Shown: positions 46,392 to 58,552, numbered from the stretch's first letter. The stretch: 64,000 bases of DNA from Pochonia chlamydosporia 170 (GCF_001653235.2 NC_035791.1:62001-126000), one strand, 5' to 3'. Notes: generated from the letters alone by a model not told the origin. Program-made: numbers and translations.

Positions 46392-49300
46392 ACCCGTACG
46401 TGCTTGCAGGTCGGTTGCCGTGCCGTGCGGTTGGCGCAGTGATCCTTTTCAAGTCGCTAATATGTTCAAACGAAACAGCCAACGAATGATCAACATTCGC
46501 CGAACCGAACGCACATGGGGAAAGTATCCGTCTAGGGCCTCTTCGCTTCTTCTAGTATATATAAGCTGCCGACATGCTATACAAATAAGAATCCGTATGA
46601 CTGGTCGGTTGTATATAAAGTAATCATGTCCGATTAGAAGCGTCCTAGGGCATGCCAGTACATATAAAATTATTTGCTCCGAATTAGCTTTCAGTTTTTT
46701 TCCTCAAAGGTGATTAGTGGTTGATAGTTACTGTACCATCGAGGCTGTTGTCAGCCTGTCATCCTTCATACCTGCGCCAAGACGACAATGTGAGGGGAAG
46801 TTGTTTCCGGACGAATGATCCGATCTGCGCACCCTGCATGGCTATAAGATAATACAGATAAACACAGACCATCGTTGGAATTTTTGCAGCTCAACTAGTA
46901 CGAAACACTCTGACTTGAAATTTCGTGGTTGAGGCGTCATGGTCAAGTAAAACCGGAATACGTTCAACATATAGCAACACTGCGATGCTACTTTGCCAGA
47001 GGGGATAGGGACACTACATGACATTGTTCCACAAGGCCGTGGAAGAACTTAATATCTCATTTGCAGTAAATGATTCCTGAATTGCTCTGGAAACTGCAGC
47101 ATGTAGTGCCAATATGCAGACGGAGTGGGCTACTTGGCTGTCGATCACATATTGGCAAATACAAATTGTCAAGCCCGCGTAATAGTACGAAGGCCCTTTT
47201 TCCACGGCAGCTCCTTACCCAGGAAGACACGGATTTCGGTGGTAATTCTATCTTTCATCATACAACAAGACTTCGGAATGCGGTATGGCTGTGATTATGT
47301 ATTAACTTGTTGTGAAACCGCCCCTAAATTTTACCATACTCCTGTATTTTCGGTCCAAATACCATCTGGACCACGTATATTTCGACATGTTTGCTTCTAA
47401 AGATGCTGAGCCTAAGCGGTTACCCAGCCAAGCCAGACCTAGATCACAACAGGACAAATATTTCGGCCAACACCTGTTCCTCATTTGAGATTCTCTCGTA
47501 TATCCCTAAAGGTTGTCGTCAAAGTAGCCTGGCGGCGGCTATTGACGGCACTATTTAAATATCGACAAGGCCTATGTGAGCTCAAGGAGTGTACAGTTCT
47601 TCATCACGTATATCCTTAGGGCTTGCGCTATCGTTTTGAATCAGTTGTCCCAAGTGTTGTAGAAGCAAGAAAGGCCAATTCCACATGTTTCGCCAGGCAC
47701 ATTACAAGCCCATTCGCGTCAGCTCGCAGAAATCTAGCGTCGTGAGTCGAACCCGTTCTCTCCATTATATCATCCCTGCGGAAGGCCGGCTAAGTAACAG
47801 GGCCAGGGCGTCCATTACATCATTCACATGCTCATAACTTCCTTTCACGCATTCCAGGCTTCTGTCAGGGAGAGTTTATGGTGCAGTAGAATGACGCGGC
47901 ACGTCGTCTTGTAGTAATGCCCTCAGAAAGTGACGTCAAGTATTCGTTATATTCATCACATCGTATTCGTCTTCGTTCGTTGTTTCGGCTTCATGAGATC
48001 CCAATATCTTTTCCAACCATATTCATTATTTGCCGCAAGATTGGGTGCGATGCCTCTCTAGTAAGAGGTGTAGGCCGTCAGAGTGTAAACGTGCGCCTTG
48101 GGGAGCGGCTTCAGTTCAGTATTTCCACTGTCGTCTTTTGGTTGACCATCGGTTTCGCCTCTCTCCGCATTCAGTTGTTGCATATATCTCTCTCGCTCTC
48201 TCCGCTGTTCGGCATATATCTCCATCTCTTTTTGCGTGCCTTTTTTCCATGCTCTCGGGAACCTGGTAAAACATTAACATTTCTATTCCTGTTTCGTATC
48301 ATGATGAAGCAATATATTCTCACCACCACCAAACGCCCACAAGCGAAATAGCACAAATCGCAGCCAGAGAAGCTACCGGTATCACCCAACTGGCCGTCAT
48401 TGTAGGTATCTATAAGACGATATGTATGCAGACGGGAAACGCGTCAGAGAGATGGTCCAAAAAAGTTGTTAGATTTGGTGATATGAAAAATAGCACAGCC
48501 GGTACAAATGAGAATTCCCCATCTCAGCCTTATTGGAAAGCTACAAGTTTTTATATTTCATCCCAAAAGTAATTGTCGTTGTGGACAAACAGGCTCAATC
48601 GTTAGTATGGCGCTAGAACCATTAGTCCGCCATGCTAGTTTGCTATATTGGCATCGCAGACCCTGCCTCGGCGGCTTTGCGGCGGCTTTACGGCGAATCG
48701 TTGTGGTAACAGCTTTGCTGTGATAGGGCACAGAAGGGAATAAGACTGTCAGAAAACGTGCTTGTCAGTTATTTCCTCTACTAGGAACTGATCGTGGCGC
48801 ACAACGGCTTCAGCGTTCCCCATTGCTCTGATGAAGTTGGTCACCTCATCAGACCCCGTTGTGCCGGTCCAGCCGAGCTGGTGGTGATTAAGCTTGTCAA
48901 AACAGATCTCGAACATCAAAGTTGGCCGTCGGAACCCGGAGTGTTCCTCCTGACCGGGGAGCAGAACCATGTTTATTAGAAAAGCAGTTTCCTTCCAAGA
49001 TGAAGTGCTGTAGAGACCATTCCTACTCTGGATGTTCCTTTCAGAATGGCTTATCCGCCAAGAATGATTGCGAATCGAAATTTCTCTTGAACAAATTCAC
49101 TATTGGAAGAGTGTGTACCATCTGAATAGAGATCCTACCTTTGGTCTCACCCAGCCTTAACACGTCATCGGAAACTTTGGTAGAGATTCTGCGGCTAGCG
49201 GGAAATTTCCATGAAGCTTACATTACGAATTCGACAGCAATTTGGTCACAAGACACATACCCCATCGTCGGCCCTATTTCTCTTAACATGGGGTTTAATA

Positions 49301-50780
49301 GCCGAACTACATCGTCTCATACCACTCTCACGCTACTGTCAAGCTCATTCACCATTAAGCCGAAACGGCCGCGGCTAAACCCGAAGATTTGAAGTGCATG
49401 GGCGAGGCTAGAAGAGAATATCCGACTAGAGCCATGCAATTACCACTAGATTCACGATCATCATGAGCTCAGCCTTGGAAGTTAGCTTCCTGGGGTTGTA
49501 CGAATTCTTGTTGTCGAAATCTCAGAGCAAGGAAATTTGAATGAATGTATTGTGTCCCTGAAAAACCGTGGTCTCCGTTTTCGGTTATTGGGGCATAGAT
49601 TTAGGTCGAGTCCTGCAGAACTGGCATCATATGGGGAAGTAAGTTACTCGTAGTGTTGTGTTCCCATGTAGCCCACGATGTTCTTGATGCAACAGAGTGA
49701 CAAGGACGGAATCTTGATGCCCACAAAGGTTTAGCAAAAGACTCGCAAGGGCACATGCTTGTTTTAGTCATTCCGCTCCTTGCCATTTCTTATTTTGTTG
49801 TCTTGTTCTTAGTATTTTTGCGTCGTCCAGAAGCTGTCAGTCACCCGACCCTCGCCTTTCGGTCAATTGAAGTCTACAACTTTATGACAGGCTGCGTTCT
49901 ACACTTTGCGGATAAGCTAAGCCATGTTGTTTAATCTTACACTGAGAATGAGAATGGATTACGACTGATTAGGGCAGTAAGTGATTGGCTAGTGAATTGA
50001 CGGGCCGCGTACCCTTAGCACTGAGGTGAGGTTAGCGATCGGACCGTTTAACCAGCGGAAGTATTTTCCGGTTGTACTGAGGAGTGGAGCCAACCGATCA
50101 AGAAGCGTCAAGATACAGGTTTCTGTGATTTCTCTCAAACGGCGTGTCAACGACGTACCGAAATAGAGAGGCAAGCCTATTGAATCATCTTCGCCGTGCT
50201 CTTGTTTGCGTTGTATCTAATACGTGCACTGCAGTCTCCATCCAGGGAAGCCTGTTTTTTCAGCATTACGGCGGTCTGACTTTCCTCTTTCGGCAATTTC
50301 AAACAAACTTCAAAGTAGAAAGTCAGGATATCTGTATCCATCTTTAGTAATGGAACAAGCTTGAGGTCAACCGTGAAGTTGTCCGTGAGTACTGAGCTGA
50401 GCTGAGCTGAGCTTGTTGCCCCTCCCCCTCCGTCATCCGTCATCGAGCCCCACTTTACCCTTCAATGTTCAATGTTGCTGCTCCAAGCACCAGACAGATT
50501 TAACTCAGCTACTGCCTGGCAGTGGCGCTGGCACTGTGGGGCTGATGACAGCTCCCACCTGCACCAGTCTGCACTTGCAGTCAACGACGAACTGCCACAT
50601 GCATCCAACCTCGACCAGGCCTTTCTTCTGACTCAAGCTTGTTTCGTCGTCTTGTCGCCGCTCTTGCCTCCCAGTATCACCTTCAAACCTCAACCCTGGT
50701 GCAAGATCTCGTCATTTGGAACCTGTCATTATTCCTCTCCTTGCCAAACCAGTGGCGCACGCGCCGCTGTGCCTGTCACC
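46392..50780. other. Long gene-free stretch (about 4.4 kb)
   Basis: No open frame with coding character, no RNA gene and no transposon is recognisable. A 144-codon frame at 47917-48351 is Ser/Leu/Arg/Phe-rich and looks non-coding. The right end holds a (TGAGC)4 repeat and pyrimidine-rich sequence typical of a promoter for the Ubp14 gene. Confidence 0.5.
50393..50412 (+). repeat. Pentanucleotide microsatellite (TGAGC)4
   Basis: Four exact copies of TGAGC, about 370-390 nt upstream of the Ubp14 ATG. AGCTCA/TGAGCT words make it partly self-complementary. Confidence 0.85.
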
Positions 50781-53407
50781 ATGTCCTGCTCACATCTCGA
50801 GTCTCTTGGTAAGCTCAACCATCTGCATCGTATTGTCACCCGTTCACCTAGCTACCCGCACCTTGCACCATCATTCCCTATATACAATGTATCAGGCTGA
50901 CGTGTACATTGTTGCCATCCACAGGACTCGCTCCTCCGACACCCGCTCAATCTGTTTACCGAGAAGACTGTACCCAGTGCTTTGATTCTATCGTATGTCC
51001 CCGACGCCCTTGGAACCCTCCAAGGCAGACTGGCGCCCAGCGTTTTGATCTGCATACGACCTTATTCTGACCCTTTTCCGACCATAGGATGATCCAGCTG
51101 GCCTTGATGTTTGTCTTCAGTGTTTCAACGGCGGCTGTGCTGGTGATCGCCTGCATTCGAAGCTCCACAACTCGCTCCGAAGTCACCCTCTGTCCCTCAA
51201 CATACGTCGATCTCGAAAGGTCGTCACCCGAGATGAGCCTCCCGCCAAAATGTCAAAGCTCGCTATTGCTGCCGAGACTGAAGAAGATCGATATAGTACC
51301 GCTCTTGCCGCGAAATGCCTCGAATGCAATACCGATTTGGATATCACGAACCCAAAGCTGGCATCAGTTGTAGACGTTATCATGAAAGCAAACACCTTTT
51401 CACGCAAGGAAGAAGTCAAAGCCTGGGAGCAGGAACTCACCAGCTGCGAACACGTCTTGTTGATGCAGCAACACGATTCCCGTACCATTGAACAGGGTGA
51501 ACTTGGCCATTGCTCAGCCTGCGACTTGCGGGAAAATCTATGGCTGTGCTTGGAATGTGGTAACTTGGGCTGTGGCCGTAAGCAGTTGGGGGGCGTAGAT
51601 GGAAACTCCCATGCCCTTGCCCACGCCACTGAATCCGGCCACGGTGTGGCTGTCAAGTTGGGGTCCATCACACCTGAAGGCACGGCCGACATTTACTGTT
51701 ACAAATGCGATGACGAACGGATCGACGACAAGCTTGGAGAGCACTTGGCCCACTGGGGAATCATGCTTGCCGAGAGGCAAAAGACGGAGAAGAGCTTGAC
51801 GGAGATGCAGATTGAGCAGAACCTCAAGTGGGATTTCAGCATGACAACCGAGGACGGGAAAGAGCTTCAGCCATTGTTCGGTCCTGGTTTGACAGGTCTC
51901 AAAAACTTGGGAAACAGTTGTTATCTGGCGAGCATCATCCAGTGCCTTTTCGACATGCCCGTATTTCGTGATCGCTACTTTCGACCAAACGATGCCCTAC
52001 CTGTCGTAGAAGAACCCGCGGCAGATCTCGAGACTCAGCTGCGGAAAATGGGCGACGGTCTGTGGTCGGGCCGCTATTCCAAGCCAGATGCAGAATTATC
52101 CGCAGAATCACACATCAACCACCAAAAGGGGCTCGCGCCCGCCATGTTGAAGCACCTAATTGGACGTGGGCATGAGGAGTTCTCGACCATGCGACAACAA
52201 GATGCATTCGAGCTTCTGCAACATCTTTTCAAGCTTATTACTAGATCGCAACACCCTGGTGGCCTCCAAGATCCAACTACGCCATTCAAGTTTGTCCTGG
52301 AACAAAGACTACAATGTCTGGGGTGCAACAAAGTCAGATATAGCGCAAACGAGCAGGACAGTGTCTTTATCGATGTTCCTCTGGAGAAGCTCCCAGCTAG
52401 TCAAGGAGCAGAAGATGCTGGGGACAAGTACAAGCCGGTTACACTCAAGGAATGCCTTGATAACTTGACTGCAGCCGAAAAAGTTGAGCTGACCTGCTCA
52501 GCATGTGGAAGCACCGCCGGCTTCAGCAAGCAATCGCTTTTCAAAACCTTCCCACAAATTCTTGTTGTCAACGCTCGCAAAATGACGGTCGTCAACTGGG
52601 TTCCCATCAAGGTAGATGTCCCAGTCATTGTACCCGATGAGCCCTTCTTACTCGACAGCTACGTGTCAAAGGGCCTGCAACCCTCGGAAGAGCCGCTGCC
52701 AGACGAGCCGGAAACCGCAGCCCCAGTATTTGTTCCAGACGCTGCTGCAATAGCCCAGCTAGAAGGCATGGGATTTCCTCGAAACCGATGCGAGAGAGCG
52801 TTGCATGCAACCGGAAACTCGGATGCTAATGCTGCCATGGAATGGCTCTTCGGACACATGGATGATGCTGATATTGACGCTCCACTTGACCTTGGTGGTT
52901 CTGGGGGACATGCTGCCAGCTCCGCCGATCCTGAAAAGATTGAAATGCTCGGGGCCATGGGCTTTGGTGCTCCACAGGCGAGGAAAGCACTAAAAGAAAC
53001 TGGCGGCGATGTTGAGCGTGCAGTTGAGTGGCTTTTTAGTCATCCAGATGATCAAGGCATTTTCGACGACGGGGATGGCTCTGGCGTCAGTGGACAGGAC
53101 CAGGCTGCCATCAAGGAACCCGCCGGTAGCACGACACTCCCAGCACAATTCCAACTGCAGTCAATCGTTTGCCACAAAGGAACCAGCATTCATGCCGGGT
53201 AAGTTGTAATTCGGAAATGTATTGACGGAATGTACTGTTTGCTGATGTTACCCAAAACCCAGACACTATGTGGCGTTTATCCGGAAAGAGCTTGAGGGTG
53301 GATCGGCGCCTAACTGGGTGCTCTTCAACGATGAAAAGGTCGTGGCGGCCACTGACATTGACGAAATGCGCAAATTTGCGTATGTCTACTTTTTTAAGAG
53401 GGCGTAA
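50781..53407 (+). CDS. UBP14: Ubiquitin carboxyl-terminal hydrolase 14 (isopeptidase T / USP5 type)
   Basis: Exons 50781-50808, 50925-50992, 51088-53198 and 53263-53407 give 783 residues, matching the 781 of yeast Ubp14. A cryptic zinc-finger-like N-terminus (YREDCTQCFDSI, CLQCFNGGCAGDRLH) spans roughly 10-86. The ubiquitin-binding zf-UBP domain is at about 150-245 (CLECGNLGCGR, HALAHATESGHGV, YCYKCDDERI). The catalytic Cys310 is in NLGNSCYLASIIQCLF. Two UBA domains lie at about 586-625 and 648-686 inside the protease domain. The catalytic His is in HAGHYVAFIRK, which is rebuilt across the last intron. The enzyme takes apart free polyubiquitin chains from the proximal end to recycle ubiquitin. 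It is tail-to-tail with MAD2. Confidence 0.95.
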
Positions 53408-53868
53408 ACGAAGATTTGCGATAGTGGGCAAATAGAGAGTGGTGTAGAATTAGATGGCGTTGTGGATGTTTGATTCGCCCGCAGGAAACCGGGTATGCAG
53501 CATTGCGAATTGGTATGAGGCCGATACAGGCTCGAGGCAATTCATGGCGACGGTAGATGCGATGAACAGAGAGGCAAGCATTGACAGTTGATGGGTAGCG
53601 GACCTCAGAGATAGATGTCCACTGCACATGTTGACAGATGTTAGAGTCTTTTGAAGGATGCCTTCAAAATATTACCAGACTATAACTGAAGAGGAAATGA
53701 TGTCTTGTCGTGTCAAATTGTTCATCAATCATTCGTCTATAGCCTCGCGATTCATCGCAAGCAATGACATAACCCATGTGATGTCATCGTATGATCAGAC
53801 CCCAAATATAAACGTCCACCTCTCCCCGAGATACACCAAGTTTCCATTCGTATGCCAACGCCCCTTTT
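53408..53868. other. Intergenic between convergent UBP14 and MAD2
   Basis: These 461 nt hold the 3' flanks of both genes. No other feature is recognisable. Confidence 0.6.
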
Positions 53869-54936
53869 CTAGTCCCCTAACCTGTAACTGACTAGGGTGT
53901 CTACACGATGATTCGCTGTACTGAAACCTCGAAGCTGAACATGCTCCCCGTTTGCGATTTCCTTGGCATCCGAATCACCCCATTCAACAGGAACATCGCT
54001 GTCTGCATCGGCGTATACGAGTACATTAAACGTACAATCGCCATTCAATTGAGGCAAAAATGTGACAGAGGCAGTAATTTGGCGGAATATAGCAGCTATT
54101 TCGGATTGGATCTCGGCTTCAGTTTTGTCAGGCTCTATCGCAGGCGCGCCTTGGGGGGTATTTTCTTGATCGGCCGACTGGGACGGTGAGGATTTGGACT
54201 TGGATTTAGATTTAGGTGGCGGTTGTGAGATTTGAACCTGCTCAGTATTACGTAGTGGATGTCAGCGTTGCCTCTGGGCAAGTGAAGTGTGGTGGTTGTG
54301 CGATGTCGAGACATACATCGAATTGCCAGCGCTCGACGTGTTCGCCGGTATCCTTGTCCGTAATGACGATGACAAGCTTCGATATTTTACCGCCAATCAT
54401 CCATTTGTCGAGCTGGCTCATGATTTTCTTAATATACGCCTTGACTTGGTCGTCGGCCGAGACTATTTGCGAATCTTGATTAGCTGTCCGCAGGCAGGTG
54501 TACACGGTTTGGAAGGCTGCGGTACCGAGCATGTTCAAGCCATATTTCTTTACGCTGCAGACAAGTGCATTAGCATCGATATGTGTTTACTAGATCGCTC
54601 TATTCTTTGGGGGGGCGTCAGCGGCCAAACGTACGCGGTAAAATCTTCGGCAGGATAGACACCACGTTGGAACCTGGAAGGCGTCAGCGCAGCTCGTGTG
54701 CATGCTGGAAGTGGTCATTGGGACATGTTGCGCGGCGTACAGAATTGTGTGTATTGAGTATTGAAACTAAATCGCATAATGAGAGTCAGCTAATGAATTG
54801 ACAAGGCGCGAAGGGATTGATGGCGACGCACAAACTCGGCAACCAACCTAGAGCTGCCCTTGAGGGACAGCTTGTGCACCTTGGACTTGTCCTTATCCTT
54901 GTCCTTCTCTTTCGGCCGTTGCTCTTTGGAGGACAT
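53869..54936 (-). CDS. MAD2: Mitotic spindle checkpoint protein Mad2 (HORMA domain)
   Basis: I join six exons, 54936-54832, 54766-54741, 54673-54635, 54554-54526, 54462-54317 and 54237-53869, into 237 residues. The joins rebuild the family sequence: LVAEF|FQYSIHTIL|FQRGVYPAEDFTA|VKKYGLNML|VSADDQVKAYIKK. Exons 2-4 are only 26, 39 and 29 nt. A lysine/aspartate-rich leader occupies 1-20. The HORMA fold runs from about 22, and the seat-belt end is TANHRVDTLVSYR. Between ERWQFD (110-115) and the EIQSEIAAIFRQ helix is a Ser/Lys/Pro-rich insert of about 37 residues, absent from the 196-205-residue yeast and human proteins. Mad2 binds Mad1 and Cdc20 at unattached kinetochores and holds the anaphase-promoting complex inactive. 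Confidence 0.95.
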
Positions 54937-55510
54937 TGTGAAATTCGGTACAGCGACGGATGAGGTCGAAAAAGACGTCGGGCAGTGTGGCGAGAGTGAA
55001 GAGAATGTAAAGCGAGATTTGTCTGCGTCTTTTGTCTTGTTTTGCTTTCTTGGGGATCATTCAGTGACGAGGGGTCAATTCGAAGTTCAGTGGCCGTTCG
55101 TTGCCGCCACATGTGCAGGCACTTGCACTTTGCGGTCTGGTGGGGCTACCGATGTCTGGTGCCTGGCACTTGACTTGACCAGACCTTGACCGATTGTTCG
55201 GCCAGACCAGTTGACCAGTTGACCAGTTGACCATCAATGTTCTTTGGCGTCAACTGGTCCGCCCAGCTTTCTTAGCTTTGCGCCACTTCCAACTTTGAAC
55301 CTCCAACAGTCTGGGTATTGCATCGATCATCGAAGCCATATAACCATCACAGCAACCAGACCCTTGAAACCGATAAACTTCGATTACCTTCTCCAAATTC
55401 AAGGTCGCTATAACAAATTGGACAGCGATGGCTCTTCGAAGTACCTCCGTACAAATCTCAACACCAGATCTGAAGCTGAGCTTGCACAATACCCGTTCGC
55501 CTCAGTACAA
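54937..55510. other. Intergenic, MAD2 promoter side
   Basis: It lies upstream of MAD2 (minus) and downstream of the membrane protein gene (minus). It holds an 8-bp tandem repeat at 55206-55233. No gene is seen. Confidence 0.5.
55206..55233. repeat. Short tandem repeat, 8-bp unit ACCAGTTG
   Basis: Three exact copies of ACCAGTTG (55206-55229) plus four further bases. It is about 270 nt upstream of the MAD2 ATG, next to CCAGACC words. Confidence 0.85.
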
Positions 55511-56582
55511 TCATCCTCTATACGCCCGCCTAATCTGTCTCCGCCAATGTCTAGACCATCGTTCATTGTCTCTGGCAATATCCATTGCTTGTTGGTACTC
55601 TGCCAATGTCCACCAGTCCTCATAAGTCATTGGCCAACCGTAGTTCTGGGCGATGTCGTCTCTATCATAAACTTTGGCACCGTTGTCGACTGCATGCAGC
55701 CAGTAGGCACGCAAACATGTTCCAATGCTGGCAAGTAAAGCAAGAAGCTGCGCTACTGAATTAACACCGTTGGCTCCAGATAAGTTGTTGTACGTGATGG
55801 CCAGCTCGACAGTAGCAACGAGCATAGCCCAGACGACGCAGTCGGAGAACACTTGAATCGTGGCAAGGCGGCGAACGTGGTTGTAGCTGATGAAAAGATG
55901 TGAGTAAACTGACTTAATTCCCTGGTTATAAACGTCCAGACTCCTCCAATGAGGGTCATTGGGATACGAACTTTTCTCTTCGTCGTCTACGCCGACGACG
56001 AATACTCCCCCGTTTCACTTTTCTTCCCAATTTCGCCAACAAGATGACCACACAAACGACCAGAACGGCAGCATGCAACATGGAATTCAACACAATGAAT
56101 CCCCAATTCTTCATAGATAACTCACCAAAGATGAAGCCATATTGCTGACAGCCGTCTTCCAGGCCCGGCAAGTGAGCCGCAAAGAACCACACTGCGACAC
56201 ACGTGCCAGCGACCATTGTTACAAAGTTGACGACCCGGTAAATGCGAAGCGGCTCTTCTTCCATCCAGTAAGACGGATCCCAGTAGCATCTACAGCCAGC
56301 AACCAACCGCCAGATGTAGACCGGCACCAGGAACATGTGGGCACCTGTGGCAAGCACAGTCATGACATACATCTCGGCGGCGTCAAGAGCAGTGTCCAAA
56401 GATTCCATCAGTAGAACGAGTGTCATGCTCCCTGAGAGGCATAACCCCAACAGTCTAAGGTCAGGTAGAGCTGTTTGGTCGACGTAATTGAACCACAAGG
56501 TGCCTAGCCATTGTAAGTAAAAGGCAATTCTGATACCCAAGCCATACATGTCCGCGTGAGGTTGAACTGCACAGATGGCCAT
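55511..56582 (-). CDS. Uncharacterised multi-span fungal membrane protein
   Basis: Exon 1 is 56582-55968 and exon 2 is 55912-55511, giving 338 residues. The 55-nt intron (GTATCC donor, TTAAG acceptor) is chosen because it gives REKF|SVYSHLFISYNHVRRLATIQVF, continuous with family-like sequence; a nearby TCATCAG acceptor would change phase. About seven hydrophobic segments are visible (for example GIRIAFYLQWLGTLWF, MYVMTVLATGAHMFLVPVYIW, LNSMLHAAVLVVCVVILLA and the span SDCVVWAMLVATVELAI). A striking block of nine arginines/basic residues (RRRRRRRREK) sits at the exon junction, presumably cytosolic. The tail after the last span is hydrophilic. It resembles widespread ascomycete integral membrane proteins without known function. 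Confidence 0.72.
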
Positions 56583-57400
56583 GTTTTTGAGCAGGCAGGC
56601 TACTTCTGAAACTGCGGATTAGAGATTGACTCGTTGAAGAATAGAGAATCTCGCAGTCCTCTCCTGCATGCTCTCAGTCGACTGATATAAGTCGTCGTTA
56701 CTTTGATGGAGCTGCACTGAGCCCAGTGGCGATCCAAATTCACTGCCTCGAAGCCCAAACACAGCTTTTCATACTCGTTCCACGTTCAACGAGCAATCAC
56801 ACATGTCATTAACTTACAGTTACAACAGTATAGTGGAACAGGTCTGTAGCAGACACGAGCTTTGTGACCGGACACGTGGTTTGGGACTAGTCACACCTGT
56901 GCGCAGCTAAGAGTGCAATATTACCCACGCTTTTGGTTTATATATTGAATGCTGCTTCTATGCAGCTTCTACAACCTGGAATGTTCAAACACTGTGGCGT
57001 GTTTGCCCAGAGGTCCCTAATGGGGTGTTTCTCTTGTTCCATGCACAACGCTAATCAACTACTTCGTAACGGCGATCCCATTGACCAACTCAATATTTAC
57101 ACATGTAGCCCACGCATGGTCAATTCCGTCAGTGTGTTGTTTACCTGACCACAAACACATGGTGTCGGCAAAGGCTTCGTGTGTGGCATCGAGACATTTG
57201 TGGTTGCGGTTGAGCAACCACGATCTCATGATATCACTAGTAAGACTGAGTTACATGTCGCTTAACTAAACAGCCCATCTGATCTCATAAGCGTAACCTT
57301 ACAGACCCTTTTCCTACCTATTTCCACCTTTCCCTCACACCAACCAGACTCAGGGTCAAGCTGTCAGCAAAACTTGTCGTCTGATGACGTCCACGCCCTA
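56583..57400. other. Intergenic, no recognisable gene
   Basis: It lies upstream of the membrane protein gene and downstream of the papain-fold-like gene, both on the minus strand. Only short frames are present. Confidence 0.5.
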
Positions 57401-58552
57401 CTACTTCTTCAACATGCGTGTAAAAAAGTCGCGCTTCCTGGCCTTCTTTTCTGTTTGGCCATTTTCAATCCCCCTATCTGTCCCTTCTCCACCCTCACCC
57501 TCGCTCTCACTTTTCTTCATCTGTTCCTCGGCATCAAGCTGTGTTGTGTTCTCATTCATTACTTGCTGAGCCACGGATACTGTGCTCTCCTGTGCTGGTT
57601 CCCCTTCTACAGGTGGACCCGTCACCAGTCGACCATCGGCGAAAAGATCTTTTATCTTTCCAGGGCCAATAATCCTTTCGTATACGGCCAACGTCGTACC
57701 AAATTCCTTCTTGGCGCCGACCTTGATAGCGTCGAGAAGTTGCAAGGCATACGTTTGACAGTTATTGGTGATGAGATTGTATCCCGGTTGCTTCTCTCTG
57801 ATCATGGCAATGACAGATTCGCCTATTGTATTAAATCAACATGCCGCCGTTTCCGTTGGCCCTCTCTTGGATATCGCATTGGACGAGCGTGCGAGAAAGG
57901 TGATGTTGAGCTACGTACCGGCTATTCGTGTAGCTTCATCATTGAAGCGTGTTTCGCCAACTTGAAAAGTGCGCCATTCCTCACGCTTAATTCTTTCATT
58001 GGTGTAAATGACATCAAAATTTTCATCCTGTTTACCCCAGCATAGTCAGTCGATTGAGGACCAGACAAGACTCGTAAGCATGGTGCCAATGCAAACAAAC
58101 CATCCACAATTGGTGGGCAAAGTCGCCAACGAGAACAGCCCAATGCTGCGTCGGATCAGGATACTTGTTAATATTGTCGGTAATCATCTTGCCCAGCCTT
58201 GTCTGTTGCGCAAACCACTTTCCCGCGGGACCACCAACGGGATGCCATCCGACTTCGACTGGCCGCGCAGGTCCATCCAAGACTGGATCCGTGACAGGTA
58301 CGGCATTTGGCTGGCTACCAAGGCCCATACTATGCTTTAAAGCAAGCTCTCCCTTGTTGTAGTTCTTCTTCCTGGTGGCCAAAAGTTAGGTTCACAAGTG
58401 CATTATGAGGACCAGTTGTTCAAGGCGAATCATCATGAAGAAATAGACAAGCCAGAAGCGACATACAAGAACTCGCCGACCTTGTCCCGCATCGTCTCAT
58501 CCTTCTCCTGCGCTTCCTGTCCCTCCGACACAGGTACCGGTTCAGATGTCAT
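57401..58552 (-). CDS. Putative papain-fold (PPPDE/LRAT-like) protein
   Basis: Exons 58552-58467, 58371-58101, 58027-57919 and 57822-57401 give 295 residues. Joins are phase-consistent (EFL|KKNYN, QLWM|DENFD, RIAG|ESVIA). Residues about 1-25 are hydrophilic. A candidate catalytic pair is visible in the order His then Cys: His105 in QHWAVLVGD and Cys177 in YNLITNNCQTYALQLLD. This order and the NC context recall permuted papain-like peptidases and acyltransferases (PPPDE, LRAT or NlpC types). The C-terminal 70 or so residues are acidic then lysine-rich (KKARKRDFFTRMLKK). No signal peptide is seen. The specific family and activity are uncertain. The long plus-strand frame across 57374-58045 is its antisense shadow. 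Confidence 0.75.

Noticed and set aside
47735..47765. GGTTCGACTC on the minus strand, resembling a tRNA T-loop
   Set aside because: The flanking bases do not pair as a T-stem, and no acceptor or anticodon arm could be drawn.
17000..55210. Recurring CCAGACC/GGTCTGG words in several promoter regions
   Set aside because: I located about eight copies; a 7-mer is expected roughly that often by chance in 64 kb on both strands, so no enrichment is shown.
57374..58045. 223-codon plus-strand open frame
   Set aside because: It is antisense to exons 3 and 4 of the papain-fold-like gene, whose splice structure and His/Cys motifs are far better supported.
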